From Herbaspirillum autotrophicum (GTDB lineage: Bacteria > Pseudomonadota > Gammaproteobacteria > Burkholderiales > Burkholderiaceae_D), in the NCBI RefSeq assembly GCF_001189915.1, contig NZ_LFLS01000037.1, positions 1-62,700 on the forward strand: DNA of 62,700 nt, in the 5' to 3' direction. Position numbers and translations under genes: made by a program. The notes beneath the pieces are model-generated. The model was given only the letters and a program-made list of their open reading frames with translations. It had not been told where the DNA came from and did no database searches. Numbering within the stretch: position 1 is the stretch's first letter; every line of letters starts with the position of its first letter. Of the stretch, positions 7,692 to 17,873 are shown in pieces.

Positions 7692-8888
7692 ATGACTACT
7701 CAATCCGCAGTCAAACCTTCCACCCTGATCATCGGCATCGCCATTCTGGCGCTGCTTGGCTATGGCGGCTGGAAGATGTTTCATTCAAGCGCACCGGTAC
7801 AGCCGGCCAATCTGAATGCGCCGGTGTCGGTCACTACTGCCAAGGTGCAGCAGCAAGATCTGCCGCTCTATCTGTCGGGCGTAGGCACGGTGACTGCCAA
7901 TGCCAGCGTGACCGTCAAGGTGCGCACCGATGGCCAGCTCGACAAGGTGGCCTTTGTCGAAGGACAAGACGTCACGTCCGGTCAGTTGCTGGCGCAAATC
8001 GATCCGCGTGCGTTGCAGGCACAACTGGCGCAAACCCAAGCCCAGAAGACCAAGGATCAGGCGCAGCTGATCAATGCCAGACTTGACTTGCAACGCTACA
8101 CCACGCTGCAACAGCAAGACGCCGCCACGCAACAGCAACTGGATACGCAAAAGGCATTGGTGGCACAACTGGAAGCGGCCATCAAAACCGATGATGCCCA
8201 GATCAACTACGCCAATGTGCAACTGAGCTATACCACCATCAATGCGCCGATCAGCGGGCGCACCGGCGTGCGTCTGGTTGACCCCGGCAACATCGTGCAT
8301 GCGGCCGACGCCACCGGCCTGGTGGTGATCAATCAGATCGATCCGATCACGGTCTTGTTCACCCTGCCCGGTGAGGCAGTGCCGGCCATCAATCATTCAC
8401 AGTCGTCCGCCAAAAATGGCTTGAAGGCAATTGCCTATGCGCGCGACACCGCGCAACCGCTGGCCACCGGCGACCTGATTCTGGTCAACAATCAGATCGA
8501 TACCAGCAGCGGCACCGTGCAGTTGAAAGCACGGTTTGCCAATCCGCAGCATGCCTTGTGGCCGGGCCAGTATGTCAATGTCAATCTGATCATGGGGGAT
8601 CACGGCAATGTGCTGACGGTGCCGGCGGCGGCAATTCAGCGCGGTCAGGATGGCACTTATGTGTATCTGGTCAGTGCCGATAACACTGCCAGCATGCAAC
8701 CGGTCGTGGTGGCCCGCATTCAGGACGGCATCGCCGTCGTCAGCAATGGCCTGACACTGGATCAGCGCGTGGTGGTGGATGGCCAGTACAAGCTCAAACC
8801 GGGCGCCAGGGTAGTGGAAGGCAAACCTGCCACCGCACCGGCCAGTGCCGCTGGCACTGCCGGCGCTGACAAAGGAGCCGCCAAGTGA
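7692..8888 (+). CDS. RND efflux membrane-fusion (periplasmic adaptor) protein
   Basis: A 398-residue periplasmic adaptor of the HlyD/MdtA type. One N-terminal hydrophobic anchor (about residues 13-29) is followed by the first beta-barrel and lipoyl strand (LYLSGVGTVTANASVTVKVRTDG), a glutamine-rich coiled-coil hairpin (about 95-160), the second lipoyl half with INAPISGRTG, and the beta-barrel/membrane-proximal part around LWPGQYVNVNL. The C-terminus is an Ala/Pro-rich tail. I use the ATG at 7692; an in-frame GTG lies at 7680. Its TGA overlaps the GTG start of the permease, implying coupled translation. It bridges the inner-membrane permease to the outer-membrane factor. Confidence 0.93.
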   Translation: MTTQSAVKPSTLIIGIAILALLGYGGWKMFHSSAPVQPANLNAPVSVTTAKVQQQDLPLYLSGVGTVTANASVTVKVRTDGQLDKVAFVEGQDVTSGQLLAQIDPRALQAQLAQTQAQKTKDQAQLINARLDLQRYTTLQQQDAATQQQLDTQKALVAQLEAAIKTDDAQINYANVQLSYTTINAPISGRTGVRLVDPGNIVHAADATGLVVINQIDPITVLFTLPGEAVPAINHSQSSAKNGLKAIAYARDTAQPLATGDLILVNNQIDTSSGTVQLKARFANPQHALWPGQYVNVNLIMGDHGNVLTVPAAAIQRGQDGTYVYLVSADNTASMQPVVVARIQDGIAVVSNGLTLDQRVVVDGQYKLKPGARVVEGKPATAPASAAGTAGADKGAAK

Positions 8889-11800
8889 GCGTTTCTTCCA
8901 CCTTCATCAAGCGCCCGATCGGCACCACGCTGCTGGCCATTGCGCTGTTGCTGGTCGGCATCGCGGTATGGCCGTTGCTGCCGGTGGCGCCACTGCCGCA
9001 GGTCGACTTTCCGACGATTCAGGTCTCTGCCAGTTTGCCGGGCGCCAATCCGGAAACCATGGCGTCGAATGTGGCGCAACCGCTGGAACGGCAGTTCTCG
9101 CTGATTGCCGGCCTGTCCCAGATGACGTCGCAAAGCGCACTGGGCACCACGCAAATCACGTTGCAGTTCGATCTCAATCGCAATATCGATGCTGCCGCAC
9201 TTGATGTGCAGGCGGCGATCACTGCTGCCAGCGGCCAGTTGCCGGCCAGTTTGCCCAATCCGCCGACGTTTCGCAAAGTCAACCCGGCCGATTCGCCGAT
9301 CATGATCATGTCGGTGCAATCGGAAGTGTTGCCGCTGATTCAGGTCAACGATTACGCCGACAATATTCTGGCGCAACAGATTTCGCAGATTTCGGGCGTT
9401 GGTCTGGTCAGCGTCAATGGTCAGCAAAAACCGGCGGTACGGATTCAGGTCGACCCGGCCAAACTCACCACGCTGGGTCTGAGTCTGGAAGATGTGCGCA
9501 CGGTGATTGCCAATACCACGGTGAATCAGCCGAAAGGTACGGTTGATGGCAGCCGTCAGAGTTTCACGGTCTATACCAATGACCAGTTGCTGAGCGCTCC
9601 GCCCTGGAATGACATGGTGCTGGCTTACAAAAACGGAGCGCCGATCCGCGTGCGCGACATCGGCACTGCCATCGACGGCCCGGAAAATGTCAAGCTGGCA
9701 GCCTGGGCCTTTGCCGGCGCCGCCGCCACGCCAGACAATGCGCCTACCAACGGCCGCTCGATCGTGCTGGCCATCACCAAGCAACCGGGTGCCAACGTCA
9801 TTGAAACCGTGGACCGCATCAAGGCCACCTTGCCCCGGCTACGCGCAGCGATCCCGGCCAGCGTTCACGTCAATACGCTGATCGACCGCACCCAGACCAT
9901 CCGCGCATCGGTCGAAGATGTCGAGTTCACGCTGGTGCTGACCATCGCCCTGGTGGTGCTGGTGATTTTCCTGTTCTTGCGCAATGTTGCCGCGACCTTG
10001 ATTCCCAGCGTGACGGTGCCGCTGGCCTTGATGGGTACTGCCGCCGTGATGTATCTGGTCGGCTTCAGCCTCGATAATCTGTCGCTGATGGCGCTGACGA
10101 TTGCGGTCGGCTTCGTGGTCGATGACGCCATCGTGATGCTGGAAAACATTTACCGCTACGTGGAAGAAGGCATGTCGCCGATGGAAGCAGCGCTCAAGGG
10201 CTCCAGCGAAATCGGCTTCACCATTATTTCGATTTCAGTCTCGCTGGTGGCGGTGTTCATTCCGTTGCTGCTGATGGGCGGCATCGTCGGCCGCCTGTTC
10301 CGCGAGTTTGCGGTGACGGTGACCCTGACGATTGCCGTGTCGGTCATCATTTCACTGACGCTGACGCCGATGCTGTGTTCGCGCTTCCTGCGCAACAGTC
10401 ACGCCGAATCGCACGGTCGCATGTACCAATTGTTCGAACGCGGCTTCGATGCCATGCTCAACGGTTACAAGCGCGGCCTGCATGTGGTGCTGCGGCATCA
10501 GTTCATCACGCTGTGCGTATTCCTGGCCACCGTGGCCGCGACCGTGGTGCTGTTCGTGATCATTCCCAAAGGCTTCTTTCCGCAACAGGATAACGGCGTC
10601 ATTGCCGGTTTTGCCGAATCGGCGCAAGACTCGTCATTCGGTGCCATGCGCCAGCGCATGCTGCAACTGGCCGACATCGTGCGCAAAGATCCGGATGTCA
10701 CCGGCTTCGCCATGAGCGCTGGTCAAACCACATTCAACACCGGGAATTTTTTCATTGCGCTCAAGCCCAAATCGGAAGGCCGTACGGCCAATGCCGATCA
10801 GATCATCACCCGGCTGCGGCCGCAGATCGCCAAGGTGCAAGGCGTCAACCTGTTCCTGCAAGCCAGCCAGGATATCAACGTCGGCGGTCGCCTGGCGCGT
10901 ACCCAATATCAGTACACGCTGACCGATTCGAATCTGGACGAATTGAATGCCTGGGCACCGAAATTGCTGAACCGTTTCCGTCAGTTGCCGCAACTGACGG
11001 ATCTGGCATCCGATCAGCAAAATGCCGCCGCCACTGCAACCCTGACCATCGACCGCGCGCGGGCTTCCAGCTTCGGCATTTCGCCGGCGCTGATCGACTC
11101 CACCATCTATGACGCCATCGGCCAGCGGCAGGTTGCGCAGTACTTCACCCAAATCAACAGCTATCACGTGATTCTGGAGATCACGCCGGAACTGCAACAA
11201 GATCCGTCCTTGTTCAACAAACTGTATCTGACCTCGCCGCTGACCGGCATGCAGGTGCCGCTGTCGACCTTCGTCAAGATCGACACCACCAAGACCGCTT
11301 ATCTGTCGATCAGCCATCAGGGACAATTCCCGGCCGTGACCATTTCCTTCAATCTGGCATCGGGTGTTGCCTTGGGTGAAGCCGTCGATGCCATCGTCAA
11401 GGCACAGGCCGACATGGGGGTACCGCAAACCCTGAGCGGTTCCTTCCAGGGTACCGCCAAGGCGTTCGGCGATTCCTTGTCCTCGCAGCCGTATCTGATC
11501 GCGGCGGCGCTGGTCGCGGTGTATATCGTGCTTGGTCTGCTGTATGAAAGCTACATCCATCCGCTGACGATTCTGTCGACGCTGCCGTCGGCCGGGGTCG
11601 GTGCGCTGCTGATCCTGATGGCAGGCGGTTACGACTTGAGCGTAATTGCGCTGATCGGCATCATTTTGCTGATCGGCATCGTCAAGAAAAACGGCATCAT
11701 GATGATCGACTTTGCGCTGACGGCGGAACGGCAACAGGGCATGAAACCGGAAGAAGCGATTTATCAGGCTTGCCTGTTGCGCTTCCGCCCCATCATGATG

Positions 11801-12058
11801 ACCACCATGTGCGCCCTGCTGTCGGGCTTGCCGCTGATGCTGGGCCATGGCGCCGGTTCCGAATTGCGGCGTCCGCTCGGGTACGCCATGGTCGGCGGGC
11901 TGGTGCTGTCGCAAGCGCTGACCTTGTTTACGACACCGGTGGTTTATCTTTACCTGGATCGCGCCCATTATTGGTTTGAACGCCGCAAGCAGGCGCGCAA
12001 AGACCGCAAGGCAGCAAAAAAAGGAGCCGCACCGCCAGACGTAATAGAATCACACTGA
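8885..12058 (+). CDS. RND efflux permease, MdtB/MdtC (HAE1) type
   Basis: A 1057-residue inner-membrane proton-driven efflux pump with the full RND layout: TM1, a large periplasmic loop, TM2-7, a second loop, TM8-12. The opening [17 protein letters not shown] and the signature [14 protein letters not shown] are those of the multidrug (HAE1) branch, close to MdtB/MuxB, not of the heavy-metal branch. The proton-relay pair D413-D414 in [13 protein letters not shown] (TM4) is intact, as is the K in [15 protein letters not shown] (TM10 region). The start is a GTG overlapping the stop of the adaptor gene. Some MdtB-type pumps work as heteromultimers with a second RND; here the only other RND gene is in the separate leftward system. 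Substrates are unknown. Confidence 0.94.
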   Translation: MSVSSTFIKRPIGTTLLAIALLLVGIAVWPLLPVAPLPQVDFPTIQVSASLPGANPETMASNVAQPLERQFSLIAGLSQMTSQSALGTTQITLQFDLNRNIDAAALDVQAAITAASGQLPASLPNPPTFRKVNPADSPIMIMSVQSEVLPLIQVNDYADNILAQQISQISGVGLVSVNGQQKPAVRIQVDPAKLTTLGLSLEDVRTVIANTTVNQPKGTVDGSRQSFTVYTNDQLLSAPPWNDMVLAYKNGAPIRVRDIGTAIDGPENVKLAAWAFAGAAATPDNAPTNGRSIVLAITKQPGANVIETVDRIKATLPRLRAAIPASVHVNTLIDRTQTIRASVEDVEFTLVLTIALVVLVIFLFLRNVAATLIPSVTVPLALMGTAAVMYLVGFSLDNLSLMALTIAVGFVVDDAIVMLENIYRYVEEGMSPMEAALKGSSEIGFTIISISVSLVAVFIPLLLMGGIVGRLFREFAVTVTLTIAVSVIISLTLTPMLCSRFLRNSHAESHGRMYQLFERGFDAMLNGYKRGLHVVLRHQFITLCVFLATVAATVVLFVIIPKGFFPQQDNGVIAGFAESAQDSSFGAMRQRMLQLADIVRKDPDVTGFAMSAGQTTFNTGNFFIALKPKSEGRTANADQIITRLRPQIAKVQGVNLFLQASQDINVGGRLARTQYQYTLTDSNLDELNAWAPKLLNRFRQLPQLTDLASDQQNAAATATLTIDRARASSFGISPALIDSTIYDAIGQRQVAQYFTQINSYHVILEITPELQQDPSLFNKLYLTSPLTGMQVPLSTFVKIDTTKTAYLSISHQGQFPAVTISFNLASGVALGEAVDAIVKAQADMGVPQTLSGSFQGTAKAFGDSLSSQPYLIAAALVAVYIVLGLLYESYIHPLTILSTLPSAGVGALLILMAGGYDLSVIALIGIILLIGIVKKNGIMMIDFALTAERQQGMKPEEAIYQACLLRFRPIMMTTMCALLSGLPLMLGHGAGSELRRPLGYAMVGGLVLSQALTLFTTPVVYLYLDRAHYWFERRKQARKDRKAAKKGAAPPDVIESH

Positions 12059-12074
12059 ATTAGCAGATACTCTT

Positions 12075-12788
12075 ATGAAAATCCTGATCGTCGAAGATGA
12101 ACAAAAGATGGCCGACTACCTGTTCAAAGGCTTGAGCGAACAGGGTTGCACGGTCGATCTCGCCGCCAACGGCATCGATGGCCAGCATCTGGCCATCGAG
12201 CATGAGTACGATGTCATCGTGCTCGATGTGATGCTGCCCGGGCTGGATGGGTTTTCGGTATTGCGCGCACTGCGCGCCATCAAGCAGACGCCGGTGATCA
12301 TGCTGACCGCGCGCGACAGCGTGGAAGACCGCATCAAGGGTTTGCACGACGGCGCCGATGATTATCTGATCAAACCGTTTTCGTTTCTGGAATTGCTGGC
12401 GCGCTTGCAGGCGCTGACCCGGCGCGGTCGCGTGCAGGAACCGGCGCAGTTGCGGATCGGCGATCTGCAGATTGACCTGCTCAGCCGTAAAGCCACGCGC
12501 GGCAGTCAGCGCATCGATCTGACCGCCAAGGAATTTGCCTTGCTGGCGATCATGGCCCGCCGTCAGGGAGAAATCCTGTCGAAGACGGCGATTGCCGAAC
12601 TGGTATGGGACATGAACTTCGACAGCAATACCAATGTGGTCGAAGTTGCCATCAAACGCCTGCGCGCCAAGATCGATGCACCGTTTCCGGAAAAATTGCT
12701 GCACACCATCCGCGGCATGGGCTATGTGCTCGAATTGCGCAATCATGCCGCCGCCGAAGCCGCCGGCCATATCGATGACAGTGTATGA
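12075..12788 (+). CDS. Heavy-metal-type OmpR-family response regulator (CusR/CopR-like)
   Basis: A 237-residue transcription factor: receiver domain (residues 1-120) with the acidic pocket at E8-D9, phosphoacceptor D51 in [10 protein letters not shown] and K in LIKPFSF, then a winged-helix DNA-binding domain ending [14 protein letters not shown]. The segment [10 protein letters not shown] and LTAKEFALL are typical of the CusR/CopR/CzcR group. It follows the RND permease by 16 bases and overlaps the kinase start (ATGA). The matching inverted repeats at 6043-6069 and 14664-14677 are the natural targets. Despite the metal-type name, the adjacent pump is multidrug-type, so the signal could be metal or another envelope stress. 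Confidence 0.94.
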   Translation: MKILIVEDEQKMADYLFKGLSEQGCTVDLAANGIDGQHLAIEHEYDVIVLDVMLPGLDGFSVLRALRAIKQTPVIMLTARDSVEDRIKGLHDGADDYLIKPFSFLELLARLQALTRRGRVQEPAQLRIGDLQIDLLSRKATRGSQRIDLTAKEFALLAIMARRQGEILSKTAIAELVWDMNFDSNTNVVEVAIKRLRAKIDAPFPEKLLHTIRGMGYVLELRNHAAAEAAGHIDDSV

Positions 12789-14179
12789 AAAGCTCCGTCA
12801 AAAATTCCATCATCAATCGTCTGGTGCTGATGTTTGCCGCATCGGCACTGGTGATTTTTTCACTGATCGGCGCCGTCCTGTATGCAGTGGTCAAGGGCGA
12901 ACTGTTGCGGCATGAGCGCGATGGCCTGTACACCACTTTCAACGACATCCAGTACATGGTGTCGCATGTCGGCACCACGGATCGCTGGGCCCGGGTACAA
13001 ACCAAACTGGATACGCTGACGCCGGCCGACGGCAAGGTGCGCTTCTGGATTTTCAGCGACGATCCGCGCTTCACCTACGGCAAGGATCTGGCGGACTTGC
13101 ACGACTTCGATTACGACCCCGGCGACGTCGGCCGGCTGCGCATCAAAGGCAAGGAATTTCCGATGCATACGCTGACCAAGGTGTTGCCGGCATTTGAAGA
13201 CCGGCCGCCGATACGGCTCACCGTCGGCGTCGATACCGAGCCGTACTATGAAACGCTGCGCACCTTCCTCGGCGCCATGATTGGCCTGTCGGCCATCGGT
13301 GTGCTGCTGGTGATTCTGTTCGGGTACTGGATTGCCAAGGCCGGCTTGCAACCGCTCAAGAAAATGTCGGACAAGGCGCAAACCCTGAGCCCCAAAACCT
13401 TATCGGAACGCTTGGCCGTATCGGCACTGCCGAATGAATTGTCGGACCTGGCGCAAGCTTTCAACGGGGCATTGGATCGCATGGAAAATGCCTACAAACA
13501 ACTGGAAGCATTCAATGCTGATGTCGCCCACGAATTGCGTACCCCGCTGGCCAACCTGATCGGCGAAACGCAAGTGGCGTTGTCGCGCGAGCGCAGCGCG
13601 CCGGAATTTGAAATGGTATTGCAATCGAATCTGGAAGAACTGGACCGGCTGCGCTCCATCATCAACGACATGCTGTTTCTGGCACGTTCGGATCAGGGCG
13701 AAGCCGCAACCAGCCTGAGTCATGCGGTGATCTCGGAAGAAGTGCAAAAGACGGTCGATTTTTTTGAATTCGTTCTGGATGACAGCGGCATGAGCGTCAG
13801 CGTCAACGGTGACACCAAAGCCCGCGCCATGATCGAGACCGCCTTGTTTCGGCGGGCCTTGACCAATCTGTTGCAAAACGCCATACAACACTCGTCAGCC
13901 GGGGCGCACATCAATATCGAAATTCACGCCACCAACGACGCCGTACAGGTGGCAGTATCGAATCCGGGCGCACCCATTGCGCCACAACACTTGCAGCGTT
14001 TGTTTGATCGGTTTTACCGGATTGATTCGGCGCGTCAGGATCGCAACGGCATCCACGGCCACGGTCTCGGCCTGGCCATCGTCAAGGCAATTGCCCGCAT
14101 GCATGGCGGCGGCGCATTCGCTGCAAGCACAGGCGGCCAGACCACGATCGGTTTCACGATCGGTGGCGGCCGCCCTTGA
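12785..14179 (+). CDS. Heavy-metal-type sensor histidine kinase (CusS-like)
   Basis: A 464-residue membrane sensor kinase paired with the preceding regulator. It has TM1 (about residues 12-34), a periplasmic sensor loop (about 35-155), TM2 (about 157-180), a HAMP segment, the dimerization/phosphoacceptor H-box [16 protein letters not shown] with H249, and an ATPase domain with the N-box [12 protein letters not shown] and G-box [12 protein letters not shown]. The set of boxes and spacing fits the CusS/CopS group. It is the last gene of the rightward operon. The periplasmic loop has few Met, Cys or His residues, so copper sensing is not evident from the sequence. Confidence 0.93.
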   Translation: MKSSVKNSIINRLVLMFAASALVIFSLIGAVLYAVVKGELLRHERDGLYTTFNDIQYMVSHVGTTDRWARVQTKLDTLTPADGKVRFWIFSDDPRFTYGKDLADLHDFDYDPGDVGRLRIKGKEFPMHTLTKVLPAFEDRPPIRLTVGVDTEPYYETLRTFLGAMIGLSAIGVLLVILFGYWIAKAGLQPLKKMSDKAQTLSPKTLSERLAVSALPNELSDLAQAFNGALDRMENAYKQLEAFNADVAHELRTPLANLIGETQVALSRERSAPEFEMVLQSNLEELDRLRSIINDMLFLARSDQGEAATSLSHAVISEEVQKTVDFFEFVLDDSGMSVSVNGDTKARAMIETALFRRALTNLLQNAIQHSSAGAHINIEIHATNDAVQVAVSNPGAPIAPQHLQRLFDRFYRIDSARQDRNGIHGHGLGLAIVKAIARMHGGGAFAASTGGQTTIGFTIGGGRP

Positions 14180-14213
14180 ACTGACTCAGTGTCGGTGTAA
14201 CTCAGTTGGCCAA

Positions 14214-14498
14214 TCAGGCGCCGTTGAATAAGCCGTGATCAGCGCCGCTGCTCTCGTAGCGTTGCAGCTCTGTCGTGACTTGCTGGCGCGTCATGTGTGA
14301 TGGCTCCGTGGTAACGACCGGATAGTTATTACGTTCGGCGGTCATTCCTTGTGCTTCGGCTTGCAACAACTCCTGATGCACTTCACTGCGGCTGAGCGAC
14401 GGCGGATTGGCCGGATCGGTTTGATTGTTATCGATAGCAAAAGCGGAAACAGAAGCACTGGCGGCCACGACGGCCAGAATGAGGGTTGCTATACGCAT
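14214..14498 (-). CDS. DUF4148-like small exported protein
   Basis: A 94-residue protein with a signal peptide (MRIATLILAVVAASASVSAFA) and a mature part of about 75 residues with two copies of a short helix motif: LSRSEVHQELLQAE and MTRQQVTTELQRYE. This is the layout of DUF4148 proteins, common in Burkholderiales and of unknown function, presumably periplasmic. The ATG at 14498 has GGAGA at good spacing. It is convergent with the sensor kinase gene, and a CusR-like box lies 166 bases upstream at 14664-14677, so the two-component pair probably controls it. Confidence 0.8.
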   Translation of the reverse strand: MRIATLILAVVAASASVSAFAIDNNQTDPANPPSLSRSEVHQELLQAEAQGMTAERNNYPVVTTEPSHMTRQQVTTELQRYESSGADHGLFNGA

Positions 14499-14663
14499 GT
14501 TGATTCTCCGGAAAATTGAACACAATGGTCAGCGAGGGTGTCGGTCATTCTTGCCATGCATATGGACACGGGTCGGTGCACATATGTATGGCAAGAATTG
14601 ATTTCGGCCTCATCGCTGATGACAGAATAGTCCGCAGAAGGCAACAGCACGCTGACACCAATA

Positions 14664-14677
14664 TGACGATTCTGTCA
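14664..14677. promoter_or_regulatory. Second CusR-like response-regulator box
   Basis: TGACG-ATTC-TGTCA followed by TTT is a near-copy (one mismatch) of the box before the first efflux operon, TGACA-GAAT-TGTCA. It sits between the end of the leftward RND gene and the leftward DUF4148 gene, so its likely target is the DUF4148 promoter. The surrounding region 14499-14749 holds no other gene that I can see. Confidence 0.55.
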
Positions 14678-14749
14678 TTTGTAAGCAAACGTGTCGGCAC
14701 GCACCAGAACGGCGCGTGCGCTGGAGAAATCACATTGGCATTGAAGAAA

Positions 14750-17700
14750 CTACGCCGTGATTTTATCGCTTTCGAATTGCAGCGGACCACTGCCGCTGAA
14801 GCGATCAAGCGCCAGATAGATGACCGGCGTGATGAACAGCGTAATCACTTGCGACACCAGCAAGCCGCCGACAATCGCGACCCCCAGCGGTTGCCGCAAT
14901 TCAGCGCCGGCACCGAGGCCGAAGGCAATCGGCAATGCCCCCATCAGCGCTGCCAGCGTGGTCATCATGATCGGACGAAAACGCAGTATGCACGCCTCGC
15001 GAATCGCGGCCGCCGGCGCCATGCCTTGCGTGCGCTGGGCATCGAGTGCGAAGTCGATCATCATGATGGCGTTCTTTTTGACGATACCTATCAGCATCAA
15101 AATGCCGATAGTGGCAATCAAGGTCAGTTCAAATCCGAACAGACGCAAGGCCAGCAAAGCGCCAATCGCGGCCGATGGCAAGCCGGCAAGAATCGTCAGC
15201 GGATGAATATAACTTTCGTACAACACGCCGAGCAACACATAAATCACGGCAATCGCCAGTAACAGCAACGCCACCTGGCTGCTTTGCGAAGACTGGAATA
15301 CCGCAGCATCGCCGGCATAGGAAGTAGCGATACTATTGGGCAGTTTCAAGTCATCGGTGATCTGGCCGATGGTCCGGCTGGCATCGCCAAGCGGCACGTT
15401 CGGGGCCAGATTGAACGAGATCGTGATGGCCTGCAACTGGCCCTGATGATTGACGGAAACCGCAGTTGCTTCGCGCTTGACTTTGGCCACGCTCAGCAAC
15501 GGCACCAACACGCCGCTCTTGCTGCGCACATAAATCCGGCTCAGCGCCGACTCATCCTGTACCCCGGAACTGTTGTCTTGCAAGATGACCTGATAGCTGT
15601 TGTTGCTGGTGAAAATCGTCGATACCTGACGGTCACCGAACGCGCTGTACAACGCGGTACGGATATCGGCCACCTGCACGCCGGCGTCGTTGGCGCGATC
15701 ACGATCAATTTCCACCGTCGCCTGCAAGCCATTGGTTTGCGAATCACTGGTGACGTCGCGGAATATCGGATCGGCACGCATGCGGGCTTGAATCCGGTTG
15801 GCCCAATCAGGCAATTCTTCCGGATGCACACTTTGCAATACATACTGATAGCGACTCTTGCTGGAGCGACCGCCCAGCCGCAAATTCTGCACCGGCGAAA
15901 AATATACCGACAAGCCGGCAATGCCGCCGGTTTCCTTGCGCAGTTGTTCCAGCACGGTATCCATCGAGGCCCTTGTCTTGAGCGGCTTGAGACCGACAAA
16001 CAGGGAGCCGGTATTGGTGCCGCTGGTGCGCGATGTAACGCTGTCGACATTGTCATTGTGGCGGATGATATCGGCAGCGCGTTTGATCAGCGCAACCATG
16101 GCCGGATATGACACATCCTGCGGCCCTTCCACCGTGACGCTGATCTGACCGATGTCTTCACTCGGGAAGAACCCTTTCGGAATCGTCACGAACAAGGCAA
16201 TGGTGCCAAGCAAGGTCGCCAGCGCCAGCACCAATACCGGGCGCCGGTATTGCAGACACCAGTCGAGGCCGGCAGTATATCCGTTCAACACTGCCTTGAA
16301 GCCGCGCTCGAAATTGCGGCTGAGCCAGTTTTCGTTGGTGTGATCTTCGTGTTTCAGATAACGGCTGCACAGCATCGGCACCAGCGATAACGACACCGCT
16401 GCCGACACCAGAATCGCCAGCGACACCACTGCGGCGAACTCATGGAACATCAGGCCGATCACCCCCGGCATGAAGAAGATCGGAATGAACACGGCCACCA
16501 GCGAAATCGAAATCGACAAAATGGTAAACCCGACTTCGCGCGACCCCTTGAGTGCAGCACTCATCGGGTCCATGCCTTGCTCGACGTAGCGTACGATATT
16601 TTCCAGCATGACGATGGCATCATCGACCACCAGACCGACAGAAATGGTGATCGCCAACAACGAAATATTATCGAGGCTGTACCCGAGCCACAGCATCAGC
16701 GCGCAGCAACCGATCAGCGAAATCGGCAGTGACACCACGGGAATCGCCGTTGCCGACAAGCGCTTCAAGAACAGGAAAATCACCATGATGACCAGAATCA
16801 CGGTCAGCACCAGGGTGTGTTTGACGTCGGCAATCGCATCACGGATCGAGACCGAACGGTCATTGAGCAAATGCACATTGATCGAGGCCGGCATCTGGCT
16901 CTTGAACTGCGGCAAAGTCGCCTTGACGGCATCCACTACCGCGACCGTATTGGCATTCGGCTGACGTTGCACCGCCAGCACAATCGACGGTTCGCCGTTG
17001 ACCCAACTGCCGCTCTTGGTCGATTCGACACTGTCCTCGACTTCGGCCACATCCGACAAGCGCATGGCATAACCGTTGCTGCTGTTGATCACCAGTTGGC
17101 GGAAGGCGTCGGCATTCGGCAATTGCTTGTTGGCTTGCAGGGTCAGGCTCTGGCGCGGTCCGTCCAGCACCCCCACTGGTGAATTGGCATTGGCCGCCTT
17201 GATCGCGGTCGCCAGTTCATCCAACGTCATGTTGCGCGCCGCCAGTTCAGCCGGCCGCGCCTTGATGCGCACCGCAAAACGACGTTGGCCGTAGACCGAT
17301 ACCTGGGCCACGCCGTCAATCGTCGACAGCGATGGCGAGATCAGATTTTCGGCATAGTCATCGAGTTCGGCCAGCGATATCGAGGGTGACGTCAACCCCA
17401 GCAACAAGACCGGCGCATCGGCCGGATTGACTTTGCGATAGGCCGGCAGCGACGTCATTTCCACTGGCAGATTGCGCTGTGAACGCAACAAGGCCGCCTG
17501 CACGTCGACCGCTGCCGCATCGATGTCGCGGTCGGAAGAAAATTCGAGGGTGATTGAGGTACTGCCAAGGGTATTGGTGGAACTGATCGTCACCAATCCT
17601 TCGATGGTAGAAAATTGCTTTTCGAGCGGCGTTGCCACCGAGGCTGCCATGATTTCCGGACTGGCGCCCGGCAAGGAACCGGTGACATTGATGACCGGCG

Positions 17701-17824
17701 TGTTATAGCTGGGCAGCGCGGCAATCGGCAGCTTGGCGTAGGCAAACACGCCGATGACCACAACTGCGATGGACAAGAGGATTGTCATCACGGGACGGCG
17801 AATGCACAATTCGGAGATATTCAA
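14750..17824 (-). CDS. RND efflux permease (second system, MdtC-like HAE1)
   Basis: A 1024-residue inner-membrane RND pump with complete two-half architecture. The opening MNISELCIRRPVMTILL and SYNTPVINVTGSLPGA are MdtC-like. The TM4 proton-relay pair D401-D402 in [13 protein letters not shown] is intact, and [15 protein letters not shown] is present. The start is a TTG at 17824 with a GAGGG-like site about ten bases upstream; no ATG start fits better. It follows its adaptor gene by 49 bases on the same strand. No outer-membrane factor is in this operon, so it may borrow the lipoprotein channel encoded at 6187 or another one. Substrates are unknown. Confidence 0.93.
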   Translation of the reverse strand: MNISELCIRRPVMTILLSIAVVVIGVFAYAKLPIAALPSYNTPVINVTGSLPGASPEIMAASVATPLEKQFSTIEGLVTISSTNTLGSTSITLEFSSDRDIDAAAVDVQAALLRSQRNLPVEMTSLPAYRKVNPADAPVLLLGLTSPSISLAELDDYAENLISPSLSTIDGVAQVSVYGQRRFAVRIKARPAELAARNMTLDELATAIKAANANSPVGVLDGPRQSLTLQANKQLPNADAFRQLVINSSNGYAMRLSDVAEVEDSVESTKSGSWVNGEPSIVLAVQRQPNANTVAVVDAVKATLPQFKSQMPASINVHLLNDRSVSIRDAIADVKHTLVLTVILVIMVIFLFLKRLSATAIPVVSLPISLIGCCALMLWLGYSLDNISLLAITISVGLVVDDAIVMLENIVRYVEQGMDPMSAALKGSREVGFTILSISISLVAVFIPIFFMPGVIGLMFHEFAAVVSLAILVSAAVSLSLVPMLCSRYLKHEDHTNENWLSRNFERGFKAVLNGYTAGLDWCLQYRRPVLVLALATLLGTIALFVTIPKGFFPSEDIGQISVTVEGPQDVSYPAMVALIKRAADIIRHNDNVDSVTSRTSGTNTGSLFVGLKPLKTRASMDTVLEQLRKETGGIAGLSVYFSPVQNLRLGGRSSKSRYQYVLQSVHPEELPDWANRIQARMRADPIFRDVTSDSQTNGLQATVEIDRDRANDAGVQVADIRTALYSAFGDRQVSTIFTSNNSYQVILQDNSSGVQDESALSRIYVRSKSGVLVPLLSVAKVKREATAVSVNHQGQLQAITISFNLAPNVPLGDASRTIGQITDDLKLPNSIATSYAGDAAVFQSSQSSQVALLLLAIAVIYVLLGVLYESYIHPLTILAGLPSAAIGALLALRLFGFELTLIATIGILMLIGIVKKNAIMMIDFALDAQRTQGMAPAAAIREACILRFRPIMMTTLAALMGALPIAFGLGAGAELRQPLGVAIVGGLLVSQVITLFITPVIYLALDRFSGSGPLQFESDKITA

Positions 17825-17873
17825 CGCAGCTTGCCCTCTGTTCTTATTGAGATCGAAATCGGAACCGGCATCT

